Shown in pieces: positions 1 through 8,135 of a stretch of DNA of 64,000 nt. This DNA is from an uncultured Sphingomonadaceae bacterium (lineage in GTDB: Bacteria; Pseudomonadota; Alphaproteobacteria; Sphingomonadales; Sphingomonadaceae): NCBI GenBank assembly GCA_947501695.1, contig CANMWO010000002.1, forward strand, positions 248,001 through 312,000, read 5' to 3'. Made by a program: the position numbers and the translations under genes. Under the pieces are notes generated by a model. It searched no databases. It saw only the letters and a program-made list of their open reading frames with translations, and was not told the origin of the DNA. The stretch's first letter is position 1; each line of letters opens with the position of its first letter.

Positions 1-173
1 CATTTATTCGCTTCGACAACCCCGCTCGGCGGGTCGTCCACCGCAAGGTCTACACACTCGTCAAAGCGGACTTCGGACATGGTCATCGGCGGCGAGGGAT
101 TGATAGTTTGCGGAAGCGGCGAACCAAAAGGCGAAGCCGATTGTGCGAGGATGAGGAGAAAAGAAGAAAGCAT
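1..173 (-). CDS. Secreted protein, N-terminal fragment (cut by left edge)
   Basis: An open frame runs from an ATG at 173 leftward off the window edge with no stop, giving 57 residues. It begins with a short hydrophobic stretch (MLSSFLLILAQSASP) that fits a signal peptide. The mature part starts MTMSEVRFDECVDLAVDDPP and then VEANK. This pattern (a Cys followed by DLA..DP and then ..EAN) resembles the start of secreted tetratricopeptide-repeat proteins of sphingomonads, but too little is present to assign a family. The gene points the same way as the hydrolase upstream of it, with a 40-nt gap, so the two could be cotranscribed. Function unknown. Confidence 0.55.
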   Translation of the reverse strand, partial: MLSSFLLILAQSASPFGSPLPQTINPSPPMTMSEVRFDECVDLAVDDPPSGVVEANK

Positions 174-213
174 ATCCGGTATGGGACCCTATAATCACAG
201 CAAAATTTTATCT

Positions 214-960
214 TCAACCCAACCGCGAAATCACATCAATCAATAGCTCGATATCCTGATCGCGCGACAGGCGGTGATCGCCGTCCTTTATCAAATGCAC
301 CTGCACATCGGCTGAACGCATTTTCTTGGTGATCTCCAGAGCATAGGCCCACGGCACATCGGCATCTTCCTGTCCGTGGAGCAAGCGTACGGCACCATCG
401 AAGGCGATTTCCTTGTGGAGCAAACGATTGGCTTCACCCGACTGCCAGAAGATATTGGTCGTGACATAAGGATCATCGCTATATTCGCTATGTTCCTCCA
501 ATTTGCCATCGCGCAAGATTGTCATTTTCTGTTCCTGGCTGAAACCCCAGTCAGTAAAGTCGGGCGCGGCGGCAATGCCGACCATGGCCTTGACCCGCAT
601 CGGCCGTGCCAGCGCGACTAGGAGCATTAGCCAGCCGCCCATGGAGGAGCCAACTAAGGTAATCGAGCCGCTTGTCACTTTTTCAATCAGGAACAGCACA
701 TCATCGCGCCAATCGATCAGGCTCTGTTCTTCAAACTCTCCACCACTGGCACCGCATCCAGCATAGTCGAGACGCAGCATAGCGCGTCCTTGATCCTCCG
801 CCCATGAGTCGATCGCCAGCGCTTTGCCGCCTTCCATATCCGACATATAGCCGGGGAGAAAAACGAGAGTACTGCCCTTCACGCCATCTTTGGCCGGGCG
901 ATAGCAATAGGCCAGATCAGCGCCACCGGGACGCCGCATGTAAAGGATATCGTCTTCCAT
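214..960 (-). CDS. Alpha/beta hydrolase (ABHD10-like)
   Basis: A 248-aa cytoplasmic serine hydrolase without signal peptide. The nucleophile elbow GSSMGG lies at residues 104-109 (Ser106). A likely acid is Asp199 in HGQED and the catalytic His is His229 in DGDH. The early motif LPGYMSDMEGGKA and DYAGCGASGG fit the oxyanion region of the ABHD10/palmitoyl-thioesterase-like subgroup, whose members cleave esters or thioesters. The substrate cannot be read from the sequence. The short gap to the downstream secreted-protein gene suggests cotranscription. Confidence 0.8.
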   Translation of the reverse strand: MEDDILYMRRPGGADLAYCYRPAKDGVKGSTLVFLPGYMSDMEGGKALAIDSWAEDQGRAMLRLDYAGCGASGGEFEEQSLIDWRDDVLFLIEKVTSGSITLVGSSMGGWLMLLVALARPMRVKAMVGIAAAPDFTDWGFSQEQKMTILRDGKLEEHSEYSDDPYVTTNIFWQSGEANRLLHKEIAFDGAVRLLHGQEDADVPWAYALEITKKMRSADVQVHLIKDGDHRLSRDQDIELLIDVISRLG

Positions 961-1019
961 TTTTGTCTTCCGCTGATGGTCTTTGCCTCTGCCTACGCAG
1001 GTGCAGGAACGACATCAAC

Positions 1020-1373
1020 TCAAACGTGCGCAGAGCCGAAATAAACGATCCCGAGACACAGAAATGCGATAATCAACATGCCGACACCGCTGAGCATTGG
1101 TTGTTTAATTTTCGGCAATTGCTTCATCAATTCCGCAGGAGGGTCACCGGTAAAACCAAGCTGCCAATGCGGCCGCGTCTTGATTCCGTCATCCAGACCG
1201 AAGACATGCGAACCACCTGTCAACCCGCGGTAAACCAGATCGCCGAAATAATAAGCTTCGCTGCGCCATTGGTTTTCGAAAAACAGGAAGGTGTTGCCAA
1301 TAGTTTCAATCCGCACGTGACGTTTACGTGCGCCCTTGGCATCGCGGTGCCATACGGGGGTCGAATTACTCAT
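1020..1373 (-). CDS. Hypothetical protein with C-terminal membrane segment
   Basis: A 117-aa protein of no family I recognise. The first 85 residues are soluble and rich in aromatic and charged residues (FFENQWRSEAYYFGDLVY). The last 25 residues (MLSGVGMLIIAFLCLGIVYFG) form one hydrophobic helix, so it is probably a tail-anchored inner-membrane protein with an N-in orientation. It lies 28 nt downstream of nothing on its own strand except the following lipoprotein hydrolase, whose start is about 1 kb further along; the intergenic spacing on both sides is short. The frame is intact with good codon usage for the region. Confidence 0.65.
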   Translation of the reverse strand: MSNSTPVWHRDAKGARKRHVRIETIGNTFLFFENQWRSEAYYFGDLVYRGLTGGSHVFGLDDGIKTRPHWQLGFTGDPPAELMKQLPKIKQPMLSGVGMLIIAFLCLGIVYFGSAHV

Positions 1374-1401
1374 AGCGACCTAGCCTATAGCAAGTCGTGA
1401 T

Positions 1402-2364
1402 TTACATTTGGTTACCGCCAGACATCGTCAAAAATTGCTCCACCGCGGCCGCAAAAGCGGCTGGCTGGTCCAGCATGATGAAATGCCTGCTATCGTCGAT
1501 CTTTTCGAACGTTACCGTATTGGCGCCGGCAAAGGCGGCCTTGTACATCGGCGTAATCCTCGTTTCGGACATGATTTGAGCATCCATAGGATAGAGCATG
1601 GTCACCGGGATTTTTATCTCTGGCAACAAGGGTCGAACATCGGTGGTCATCAAATCATAAGTAAGCTGTGCCATGGTGCCGGTATCAGCGCTGCGCGCCC
1701 AATCGGCGACCTGTTGCTGGGCGCTTTCCGATCGCGCCATGCGCTGCAGGGTCTGCGCATCGGCTTCGCTACTATCTCGCGCAATCAACGTATCGCGTAT
1801 CGCGACGGCCTGAGGCTGCAAAGTCTCAACCGTCATATCGGGGCTGAACAGCAGACCGAAAAACGGCAGGCTGTCGATGATCATCGCTTTGTCGACTCCC
1901 TCGGGATATACCGCAGCCAATTTCATTGCCGCCAGCCCGCCCATTGAATGACCGATTACCAGCGCCTTCTGGCGGCTGTTGCTGTCGACAATTTCATCGT
2001 CAATATAGTCGGTCAACTCACGGATAAACGGCTCCAGCAAAGGCCCGTCACGTTCGGTCATCGGCGCATCACCAAAACCGCGTATCTGGATCACATGAAG
2101 CCGGTAGCGCCCCTTTAACTGGCGCCGTGTGGCATCCCACACCGCGCGCGGTGTAGATAGGCCGGGGATTAGGACCACATCACGCCCCTGCCCTTCAACC
2201 AACACGGTAAAATGTCGACCGCCCAACAATTGCGCGCCACCAGGCAGATCAATGCGCTCCCCCCTGGCCGCATTCTCGGTTACGGACACCGCTTTGTCCA
2301 AGGTTGTGCAGCCCGGCAACATCAGGATCAGCAGCGCCCCATATATCAAAGCTCTCAAATTCAT
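1402..2364 (-). CDS. Alpha/beta hydrolase lipoprotein
   Basis: A 320-aa hydrolase with an N-terminal lipoprotein signal: hydrophobic stretch ALLILM followed by lipobox LPGC (Cys19). The hydrolase fold starts near residue 52. It has the motif LIPGLSTP near residues 65-72, the nucleophile elbow GHSMGG at 138-143 (Ser140) and a likely catalytic His294 in DDSRHF. It should be an envelope-anchored esterase or lipase-like enzyme; no substrate can be inferred. It stands just upstream of the 117-aa membrane protein on the same strand and downstream of the XRE operon. Confidence 0.82.
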   Translation of the reverse strand: MNLRALIYGALLILMLPGCTTLDKAVSVTENAARGERIDLPGGAQLLGGRHFTVLVEGQGRDVVLIPGLSTPRAVWDATRRQLKGRYRLHVIQIRGFGDAPMTERDGPLLEPFIRELTDYIDDEIVDSNSRQKALVIGHSMGGLAAMKLAAVYPEGVDKAMIIDSLPFFGLLFSPDMTVETLQPQAVAIRDTLIARDSSEADAQTLQRMARSESAQQQVADWARSADTGTMAQLTYDLMTTDVRPLLPEIKIPVTMLYPMDAQIMSETRITPMYKAAFAGANTVTFEKIDDSRHFIMLDQPAAFAAAVEQFLTMSGGNQM

Positions 2365-2387
2365 TGCTGCTTTTCCTCTCGCACCGC

Positions 2388-2579
2388 TCAGTCCTGCTTA
2401 AAAATCTCTTCAATCGCCATGTCAAACAGATCTGCAATCTTGAAGGCCAGCGGCAGCGACGGATCATATTTGCCAGTCTCTATCGCATTGACGCTCTGTC
2501 GCGAAACTTTTAGCCGTTCCGCCAAATCCGCCTGTGACCAATCCCGCTCAGCACGCAGAACTTTTAGACGATTCTTCAT
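2388..2579 (-). CDS. XRE-family HTH transcriptional regulator
   Basis: A 63-aa single-domain helix-turn-helix protein starting MKNRLKVLRAERDWSQADLA. The HTH covers nearly the whole length, with the recognition helix around RQSVNAIETGKYDPS, as in YgzD/YozG-like regulators. I place the start at the ATG at 2579 because it overlaps the stop of the preceding membrane gene by four bases (ATGA) and matches the family start; a longer frame upstream is just read-through. It is the last gene of a four-gene overlapped operon and probably represses that operon at the TGACA-rich sites near 3550-3624. Binding is inference. Confidence 0.85.
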   Translation of the reverse strand: MKNRLKVLRAERDWSQADLAERLKVSRQSVNAIETGKYDPSLPLAFKIADLFDMAIEEIFKQD

Positions 2580-3007
2580 GGGCGCCACCGGACAATGCCG
2601 CCGGCAAGGCCGAACATGACCAGCCAGATCACACCCAGCCATTCCGGTCCCTCTGTCATCAAGTCATAAACGTTGAGATACTGCCATAAGGTTGCAGCGC
2701 ACAGAGTTACTGCAGTGGCTATCATAATCTGCTTGGCTACAAGGAACCGCTGATATTCATCTTCCATCTCGACCAGCAAGCGGAATACGGTCCAGAAAAC
2801 ACCGCAGATCGGCAATGCCGTCGCAATGGCCAGCGCATAAGCAAACAGACCTTCCGGTGGGTTTGCTGAATTTTTAAGAGACAAGCCGCCAAGCAGTATG
2901 GCCATATAGGCCGTCATGAAAATTGCGATGCGCCATAAATAGCGTTTAAGAGATGGCGGAATTTCGGATTTTGGTGGCTGACCAGCCTGATCTTTTTTAT
3001 CGTTCAT
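2576..3007 (-). CDS. Small membrane protein of the XRE operon
   Basis: A 143-aa protein starting MNDKKDQAGQ, with a hydrophilic N-terminus of about 20 residues and then four hydrophobic segments (around IAIFMTAYMAILLGG, ALAIATALPICGVFW, IMIATAVTLCAATLW and LGVIWLVMFGLAGGI). The start at 3007 overlaps the upstream gene's stop in an ATGA and its own stop overlaps the XRE start in another ATGA, so translation of all three is probably coupled. Small multi-pass membrane proteins paired with short XRE regulators are a recurring arrangement in bacteria; what this one does is not known. Confidence 0.7.
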   Translation of the reverse strand: MNDKKDQAGQPPKSEIPPSLKRYLWRIAIFMTAYMAILLGGLSLKNSANPPEGLFAYALAIATALPICGVFWTVFRLLVEMEDEYQRFLVAKQIMIATAVTLCAATLWQYLNVYDLMTEGPEWLGVIWLVMFGLAGGIVRWRP

Positions 3008-3420
3008 GCGTTCAACCCCCGGACGCGATAGAAAAAATAGCCCAAGCTCCAACTGGCCAGCATCACCGCAATCACGTCGTCGCCGCGCAACGGACCATAG
3101 AGTAGATCCCAGACCAGATTGATGAAAAGCGTAGTGACAATGCCGACAATCGCGCCGTTGGTCATGAGTTGAAAATAATAATCCTCGACCTTCCGCCGGT
3201 CCATCGCCGCTGCCAAAGTAGCAATAAAAGCAATGACCAAGGTAAGCCCTGCCAGAGCTATAATCTTGAGCACAGGGTCAACCGCAACCATTGGTTCCGG
3301 GTCAAGATTTTCGGCAGTTAGCAACGCGCCGGCAACGATAAGTACAATAGCGAAAACCCAGTCCAGCTTTATAGTGCCCATGAGGCGCTCCCAGATATTG
3401 CGAGATGGGGACGGGGTCAT
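3004..3420 (-). CDS. Membrane protein of the XRE operon
   Basis: A 138-aa protein starting MTPSPSRNIWERLMGTIKLDW with about four hydrophobic helices (VFAIVLIVAGALLTA, IIALAGLTLVIAFIATLAAA, AIVGIVTTLFINLVW, AVMLASWSLGYFF). A longer reading from a TTG at 3543 is possible. I prefer the ATG at 3420 because it forms an ATGA overlap with the stop of a 36-aa ORF that has its own good ribosome binding site. It is the second gene of the operon. No known family was recognised. Confidence 0.65.
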   Translation of the reverse strand: MTPSPSRNIWERLMGTIKLDWVFAIVLIVAGALLTAENLDPEPMVAVDPVLKIIALAGLTLVIAFIATLAAAMDRRKVEDYYFQLMTNGAIVGIVTTLFINLVWDLLYGPLRGDDVIAVMLASWSLGYFFYRVRGLNA

Positions 3421-3527
3421 CGGTACATCGCCAGAAAGAGGATCGCAAAACAGGCCCACATGGCGATATCTGGGTTGCGCGCTATCCGGCAGTACGAATA
3501 TCGCATGGGCTTGATCGGCGTTTTCAT
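3417..3527 (-). CDS. 36-aa small membrane peptide, first gene of the XRE operon
   Basis: A short ORF from ATG 3527 to TGA 3417. It starts MKTPIKPMRYSYCRIARNPD and ends with a hydrophobic segment (IAMWACFAILFLAMYR). It is preceded by AAGGAG seven to eight bases before the ATG, the best ribosome binding site in this operon, and its stop overlaps the next gene's ATG (ATGA). The basic N-terminus followed by one hydrophobic helix fits a single-pass N-in peptide or a leader needed to couple translation of the downstream gene. An alternative is that the downstream gene starts at a TTG at 3543 and this ORF is not translated. Confidence 0.5.
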   Translation of the reverse strand: MKTPIKPMRYSYCRIARNPDIAMWACFAILFLAMYR

Positions 3528-3549
3528 CGAATTTCTCCTTCAAGGGTGA

Positions 3550-3624
3550 TTGACACTATGTCAAGCTACATTGACTTTATGACTGCGATTCGACGAAATG
3601 TCAAGTTTCCATGACATAATGACA
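3550..3624. promoter_or_regulatory. Cluster of TGACA/TGTCA half-sites, candidate XRE operators
   Basis: Directly upstream of the XRE operon lies a run of related half-sites. TTGACACTATGTCAA at 3550-3564 is a perfect 6-3-6 inverted repeat. TTGACTTTATGAC follows at 3571. ATGTCA and TGACAT at 3599-3617 form a 6-8-6 inverted repeat, and the last arm continues as a TGACA-TAA-TGACA direct repeat. The density of half-sites within 75 bp, 23-97 bp before the first start codon, fits autoregulation by the XRE protein of the same operon. It may also affect thrS, which diverges on the other side. Confidence 0.55.
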
Positions 3625-3782
3625 ATAAACCTTTCCTACATGCTACCCTCCCGCTTTATTCACAGCAGTTGACTTGACGGGATCATGGACTAAGGCCATC
3701 AAACCTATGACAATTGCCAGGAATCGCCATTTTCTAAGGCTCCTTGTTGTGAAGTTAGTGAAGTTAAGAGATTGAAAACCTG

Positions 3783-5780
3783 ATGACCAAGATGATCAAA
3801 ATCACCCTTCCGGACGGCAGCGCGCGTGAAGTGGCATCGGGCACTACACCGGCACAGATAGCAGCAGATATCGGTCCCGGCTTAGCCAAAGCGGCTTTGG
3901 CCGCGCGCATCGACGGCGAAGTGCGCGACATAATGCGCCCATTAGAGACTGATACCGAACTCGCCCTGATTACCTCACGCGACGAGGAAGACGCGCTGGA
4001 ACTGGCGCGCCACGATTTTGCCCATGTACTCGCAGAAGCGGTGCAAAAGCTTTACCCGGGCACACAAATTACCTTTGGCCCTTCGACCGACGACGGTTTC
4101 TATTATGATTTTGCGCCGGCTGGCGATCCGTTTACCGACGAGGACCTGCCCAAAATCGAAGAAGAAATGCGCCGGATTATCAAGGCAGACAAACCGCTGC
4201 GCCGCGAAGTGTGGGAGCGCAATGACCTGATCGCGCTGTGGGAAAAAGACGGCGAAACGTTTAAGGCCGAATGGGCAGCCGAACTTCCCGAAGGCGATGA
4301 GATTAGCGTCTATTGGTCCGGTGATGACTGGATGGATATGTGCCGTGGCCCGCATCTTCCTTCGACCGGCAAGCTTGATCCACAAGCCTTTCAACTGACG
4401 CGTGTGTCCGGAGCCTATTGGCGCGGCGACCAACGCAATCCGCAATTATCGCGTATCTACGGCACCGGCTGGCTGAACAAAAAGCAGCTCAAGGCGCATC
4501 TCGTCCGGCTCGAAGAAGCAGCCAAACGCGATCACCGCAAACTCGGTCAGGAAATGGATCTGTTCCATATTCAATCCGAAGCCATGGGCAGTATATTCTG
4601 GCACGCAAAAGGTTTTGTCATCTGGCGCGAGCTGGAAGCCTATATGCGCCGGGCGATTGATGGTGCGGGCTATGATGAAATTAAAACGCCGCAGATTATG
4701 GACGCGAAGCAGTGGGAGCAATCCGGCCATTGGGGAAAATATCGCGAAAATATGTTCGTTGTCCCCGATGAAGTGCCAAGCACCGAGGATGACGCTCCCT
4801 TGGTATCATCTGATGCCAACATGATGGCGATCAAGCCGATGAATTGCCCGGCCCACGTTCTGGTTTTCCGGCAAGGTATCAAAAGCTATCGTGATCTACC
4901 CCTGCGCTTGTTTGAACATGGCTGCTGCCACCGCAACGAACCACATGGCGCGCTCCATGGGTTGATGCGCGTACGGCAATTTACGCAGGATGATGCTCAT
5001 ATTTTCTGCCGCGAAGACCAGATTGTAGAGGAAGTGCGCGCCTTTTGTGCGCTTGCCGATCGGGTATATAAAGACATGGGCTTTGAAGGCTACTCGATCA
5101 AACTGGCGCTGCGTCCGGAACAACGATTTGGTTCGGACGCGGACTGGGACAAAGCCGAGGGCGAATTGCGTCAGGCGGTTGTTGACGCTGGAATGGCGAC
5201 CGAAGAATATGGCTGGGAAGAGCTGCCCGGCGAAGGCGCGTTTTACGCACCCAAGTTGGAATGGCATCTGACCGATGCTATTGGCCGGACGTGGCAAGTT
5301 GGCACGATCCAATCCGACCGGGTTTTGCCGGAACGTCTGGACGCCAGCTATATTGCTGAAGACGGCGCGCGTCACCGTCCGGTGATGTTGCATCGCGCAA
5401 TATTCGGATCTTATGAGCGGTTTATCGGCATATTGATCGAGCATTATGCGGGCAAAATGCCGCTTTGGCTCGCACCGACGCAAGCGGTTGTCGCAACGAT
5501 TGTTACCGATGCCAATGACTATGCAGAGGAAGTTGCTGAAAAACTACGGGCCGCAGGCATTCGCGTGGAAGCCGATCTGCGTAACGAGAAGATAAACTAT
5601 AAAGTGCGCGAACATAGCGTTGGGAAAGTACCCAATATATTAGTCGTCGGCATGCGCGAAGCTGAAGAAGGCAAAGTGGCTCTGCGTAAGCTTGGCCAGA
5701 AAGAGCAGATGTTCTTAAGCGTAGACGAAGCGGTAGCAATGCTGACAGAAGAGGCGTTGGCGCCGGATTTAAAGGGATAA
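3783..5780 (+). CDS. thrS: Threonine--tRNA ligase
   Basis: A 665-aa class II synthetase that charges tRNA-Thr in the cytoplasm. In order: a TGS domain (about 1-66, [15 protein letters not shown]), the editing/SAD domain (about 100-250, with [11 protein letters not shown] and [15 protein letters not shown]), the catalytic core (about 270-560) with CPAHVLVF, the motif 2 region [16 protein letters not shown] and motif 3 region [13 protein letters not shown], and an anticodon-binding domain (about 570-655). Length matches the family. The ATG at 3783 lies two codons before MIKITLP, so an ATG at 3792 is also possible. It starts the thrS-DUF305-infC cluster; no T-box leader was seen, as expected for this group. 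Confidence 0.97.
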   Translation: MTKMIKITLPDGSAREVASGTTPAQIAADIGPGLAKAALAARIDGEVRDIMRPLETDTELALITSRDEEDALELARHDFAHVLAEAVQKLYPGTQITFGPSTDDGFYYDFAPAGDPFTDEDLPKIEEEMRRIIKADKPLRREVWERNDLIALWEKDGETFKAEWAAELPEGDEISVYWSGDDWMDMCRGPHLPSTGKLDPQAFQLTRVSGAYWRGDQRNPQLSRIYGTGWLNKKQLKAHLVRLEEAAKRDHRKLGQEMDLFHIQSEAMGSIFWHAKGFVIWRELEAYMRRAIDGAGYDEIKTPQIMDAKQWEQSGHWGKYRENMFVVPDEVPSTEDDAPLVSSDANMMAIKPMNCPAHVLVFRQGIKSYRDLPLRLFEHGCCHRNEPHGALHGLMRVRQFTQDDAHIFCREDQIVEEVRAFCALADRVYKDMGFEGYSIKLALRPEQRFGSDADWDKAEGELRQAVVDAGMATEEYGWEELPGEGAFYAPKLEWHLTDAIGRTWQVGTIQSDRVLPERLDASYIAEDGARHRPVMLHRAIFGSYERFIGILIEHYAGKMPLWLAPTQAVVATIVTDANDYAEEVAEKLRAAGIRVEADLRNEKINYKVREHSVGKVPNILVVGMREAEEGKVALRKLGQKEQMFLSVDEAVAMLTEEALAPDLKG

Positions 5781-5785
5781 GCAAC

Positions 5786-6274
5786 ATGAAAAAATGCAAT
5801 ATTGCCTTAGCAACAGCACTTATTTTGGTCGCCTGCAAACCGGTTGACGACAATGGCGCGGCGGTAGAAACTGCTGCCATGGCCACCGATGATCATAGCA
5901 ACCACCAACAAGCGTCTGACGATAGCAATGATGCCGTCAAAGCCTATATTCGCGCAAACGCCAAAATGCATGAAGATATGGGCAAGACGATTGACCCGGA
6001 CCCGGATGTTGCGTTCATGCAGGGTATGATCCCCCATCACGAAGGTGCGGTCGAAATGGCTGAAATTGTTCTGAAGCATGGCAAAGACCCCGAAACACGG
6101 GCTTTGGCACAGCAGATTATCGATAGCCAACGCAAGGAAATCGCTCAGATGCGCGAATGGCTTGAAAAGCAAGAAGCTTTGCCCGCGCGTAAGTCGTTGC
6201 TACCAAAATCGCTGGAAAATACCGGCAAAGTCGCCGACATCCCGCAGGTAACTCCAGCAGATCCCGAGGATTGA
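5786..6274 (+). CDS. DUF305 lipoprotein
   Basis: A 162-aa exported protein beginning only 5 nt after thrS. The N-terminus carries a lipoprotein signal with lipobox LVAC (Cys17). The DUF305 core is in the second half, with the characteristic FMQGMIPHHEGAVEMAEIVL and a helical region ending in ..AQQIIDSQRKEIAQMREWL. DUF305 proteins are His/Met-rich helical bundles, some of them linked to copper handling; the HH and Met residues in the core motif are present. Its placement between thrS and infC suggests read-through transcription rather than a shared function. Confidence 0.9.
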   Translation: MKKCNIALATALILVACKPVDDNGAAVETAAMATDDHSNHQQASDDSNDAVKAYIRANAKMHEDMGKTIDPDPDVAFMQGMIPHHEGAVEMAEIVLKHGKDPETRALAQQIIDSQRKEIAQMREWLEKQEALPARKSLLPKSLENTGKVADIPQVTPADPED

Positions 6275-6370
6275 ACGAACCATTGATCCAGAGCCTGTCA
6301 GACACTAAATATACATAACAATTTGCGGCCTTTGCGATTCCCCGCTATTGGCCGCTTCAAGCAATAATCT

Positions 6371-6386
6371 AGGAGTATTTAACATA
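6371..6386 (+). promoter_or_regulatory. Ribosome binding site and AUA start of infC
   Basis: AGGAG at 6371-6375 is followed after 8 bases by ATA at 6384. That codon stands exactly where IF-3 homologs begin (next residues [14 protein letters not shown]). No ATG, GTG or TTG lies in frame at this spacing; the nearest alternative is a TTG at 6348 which would place the Shine-Dalgarno inside the gene. IF-3 genes typically use non-canonical AUU-type starts for self-regulation, and AUA is discriminated in the same way. Confidence 0.6.
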
Positions 6387-6923
6387 GCTGCACCACCACG
6401 CCGTCCCACACCGCCCGTCAAAGGCGGTCCGCGTTTCAACAATTTGATCATTTCCGACACCGTTCGGGTCATCGACGACAAAGGTGAAAACCTGGGCGTG
6501 ATGAACACTGGCGAAGCAATTGACCGAGCCAAGGAAGTTGGTCTTGACCTCGTGGAGGTTTCTCCAAACGCTGCCCCACCAGTGGCGAAATTCCTGGATG
6601 TCGGTAAGTTCAAATATGAGGCCCAGAAAAAGGCCAATGCGGCGCGCAAAACCCAAAAGGTTCAGGACGTCAAAGAAATCAAGATGCGTCCGAATATCGA
6701 CGATCATGATTATCAGGTGAAGATGCGCAATGTGAACAAGTTCATCGACAATGGTGACAAGGTCAAAGTGACGCTGCGCTTCCGTGGCCGTGAAATGTCT
6801 CACCAACAACTCGGTATGCAATTGCTGCAGCGAGTTCAGGAAGACACAAAGGAAAACGCCAAAGTCGAAGCCTATCCAAAACTGGAAGGCCGTCAGATGC
6901 TAATGGTGCTGTGCCCTAAATAG
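6384..6923 (+). CDS. infC: Translation initiation factor IF-3
   Basis: IF-3 binds the 30S subunit and enforces correct start-codon and initiator-tRNA pairing. From the AUA start the product is 179 aa. The N-terminal domain contains [30 protein letters not shown] and the linker [17 protein letters not shown]. The C-terminal domain contains [17 protein letters not shown] and [12 protein letters not shown], both hallmark stretches. A TTG at 6348 would add 12 residues with no family match, so I prefer the AUA after the AGGAG. The gene is probably autoregulated through this poor start. rpmI and rplT do not follow it here. Confidence 0.95.
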   Translation: MAAPPRRPTPPVKGGPRFNNLIISDTVRVIDDKGENLGVMNTGEAIDRAKEVGLDLVEVSPNAAPPVAKFLDVGKFKYEAQKKANAARKTQKVQDVKEIKMRPNIDDHDYQVKMRNVNKFIDNGDKVKVTLRFRGREMSHQQLGMQLLQRVQEDTKENAKVEAYPKLEGRQMLMVLCPK

Positions 6924-6936
6924 TCTGGTGAAGCTA

Positions 6937-7029
6937 TTAACTGGGGTGCTTATGTGCAACCCAAATGAAAGCCACACCGACTAACAAGGCCGCCAGCGCG
7001 ATAGCAAATTCGAAATTTTGCGATACCAT
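6937..7029 (-). CDS. 30-aa single-pass membrane peptide
   Basis: A short ORF between infC and msrA, from ATG 7029 to TAA 6937. The product begins MVSQNFEFAIALAALLVGV and is almost entirely one hydrophobic helix ending in AHKHPS. It lies just downstream of msrA's stop region on neither gene's frame and points toward infC's end. The positive C-terminal tail and a good helix make a real membrane peptide plausible. No clear ribosome binding site is visible upstream, so translation is uncertain. Confidence 0.4.
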   Translation of the reverse strand: MVSQNFEFAIALAALLVGVAFIWVAHKHPS

Positions 7030-7132
7030 GGACTTGTCCGTTCTGTCGTGCGATTCTTGTAATGAATAACACGGCAAAACTAACGTCAGGTTAAATGGGC
7101 GTAACTTCCTGCGCGACTTTCAGCAGTGGTTT

Positions 7133-7870
7133 TTAGCTTACTGGTTTCGCTCGATATTGTTTTGGGAATTGCCGTTTGAGATTTGCAATCTTGGGCTTAT
7201 CCCATCGCACGATGTAGCCCTGGCGTGGGTTTTTCTGCATGAAATCCTGATGATAGGTTTCCGCTGGATAGAATGCTTTATAGGCTTCAATCTTGGTCAC
7301 AATCGGCCGCTTCCAATATTTGCCTTTGCTAAGCTGTGTTAGGTAGGCGCGGGCTGCTTTGGCCTGCGCATTGTTCTTAGGGATTAAGGCACTGCGATAA
7401 TGTTTGCCGCGGTCCGGTCCTTGAGCATTTAGCATTGTTGGGTCAGCAACCACCGAAAAGAACACCTGCATCAACTCGCCATAGCTTACCACACTAGGGT
7501 CATAGACCACCCGAACGACTTCGGCATGATTGGTAAGGCCTGCACTGACCAGCTTGTAATCAGCGCTGCGTTTGCTGCCGCCATGATAGCCTGACACCGC
7601 AGAGATTACACCTTTGGTATGCTCAAACACACCTTCAACGCCCCAAAAACAGCCGCCGGCGAATATTGCAACGGCGCGCTTGCCTTTTTCTGCAGCATTG
7701 ACACGAGGAGCAGGAATGATTGTTGCTTTTTCAGCAGCGTGCGCGTGGCTCACAAACAGGTTGGAGGCGCTCTGTTCGTCCGGCGAGAATGCGCCGATGC
7801 TGGACCACAAGATACCGACAGTGGCGATGCTCGCACCGACAACGGCTAATTTGGGAAAAATACTACTCAT
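7133..7870 (-). CDS. msrA: Peptide-methionine (S)-S-oxide reductase, exported or membrane-anchored
   Basis: Repairs methionine-S-sulfoxide in proteins. The product is 245 aa, longer than the typical 170-210, because of an N-terminal hydrophobic segment (AVVGASIATVGILWSSIG) and a linker to about residue 65, which should place it in the periplasm. The catalytic motif GCFWG has Cys74, followed by SGYHGGS and the substrate region QGPDRGKHYRSA. Cys74 is the only cysteine in the protein, so it lacks the usual C-terminal resolving cysteines and would need an external reductant. The start at 7870 is the first ATG before the hydrophobic segment. Confidence 0.93.
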   Translation of the reverse strand: MSSIFPKLAVVGASIATVGILWSSIGAFSPDEQSASNLFVSHAHAAEKATIIPAPRVNAAEKGKRAVAIFAGGCFWGVEGVFEHTKGVISAVSGYHGGSKRSADYKLVSAGLTNHAEVVRVVYDPSVVSYGELMQVFFSVVADPTMLNAQGPDRGKHYRSALIPKNNAQAKAARAYLTQLSKGKYWKRPIVTKIEAYKAFYPAETYHQDFMQKNPRQGYIVRWDKPKIANLKRQFPKQYRAKPVS

Positions 7871-7897
7871 ATCAAACGCCCTGTTTTCGGATCTGAC

Positions 7898-8053
7898 TTA
7901 GCTAACCACATCAACGGTGCTGGCTACAGAAGACACTGTCTGACTAAAATCTTGCTGCTCATCATTTGGTTGCATGAAGAACAATGCCAGCGCGCCTAAT
8001 ATAAAGCCAACGCTTAAGCTGTAGGTCAAATCGGATTTAAAAAAATTCGGCAT
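7898..8053 (-). CDS. 51-aa small membrane protein
   Basis: A short ORF in the gap between msrA and the aminotransferase gene, from ATG 8053 to TAA 7898. The sequence begins MPNFFKSDLTYSLSVGFILG, followed by ALALFFMQ, giving one hydrophobic helix, and has an acidic/polar tail (DEQQDFSQTVSSVAS). The preceding CAGGAAAA is a fair ribosome binding site 6-8 bases before ATG. It stands 27 nt upstream of msrA on the same strand, so the two are likely cotranscribed from the promoter region holding the CRP-like site at 8136-8151. No family recognised. Confidence 0.5.
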   Translation of the reverse strand: MPNFFKSDLTYSLSVGFILGALALFFMQPNDEQQDFSQTVSSVASTVDVVS

Positions 8054-8135
8054 GGTATTTTCCTGCTGTGGTTACCCTGTGTTCGGAGCGGCCCCTGAAT
8101 TGGTTACAGCAATAATATAATATGTCTTTCGCCGC

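Noticed and set aside
2388-3543. Toxin-antitoxin module at the XRE operon
   Set aside because: The partner genes are multi-pass membrane proteins with no toxin-like features; a coupled regulator-membrane operon is simpler.
3641-3782. T-box or other structured leader before thrS
   Set aside because: No T-box pattern is visible and these leaders are not expected in this group.
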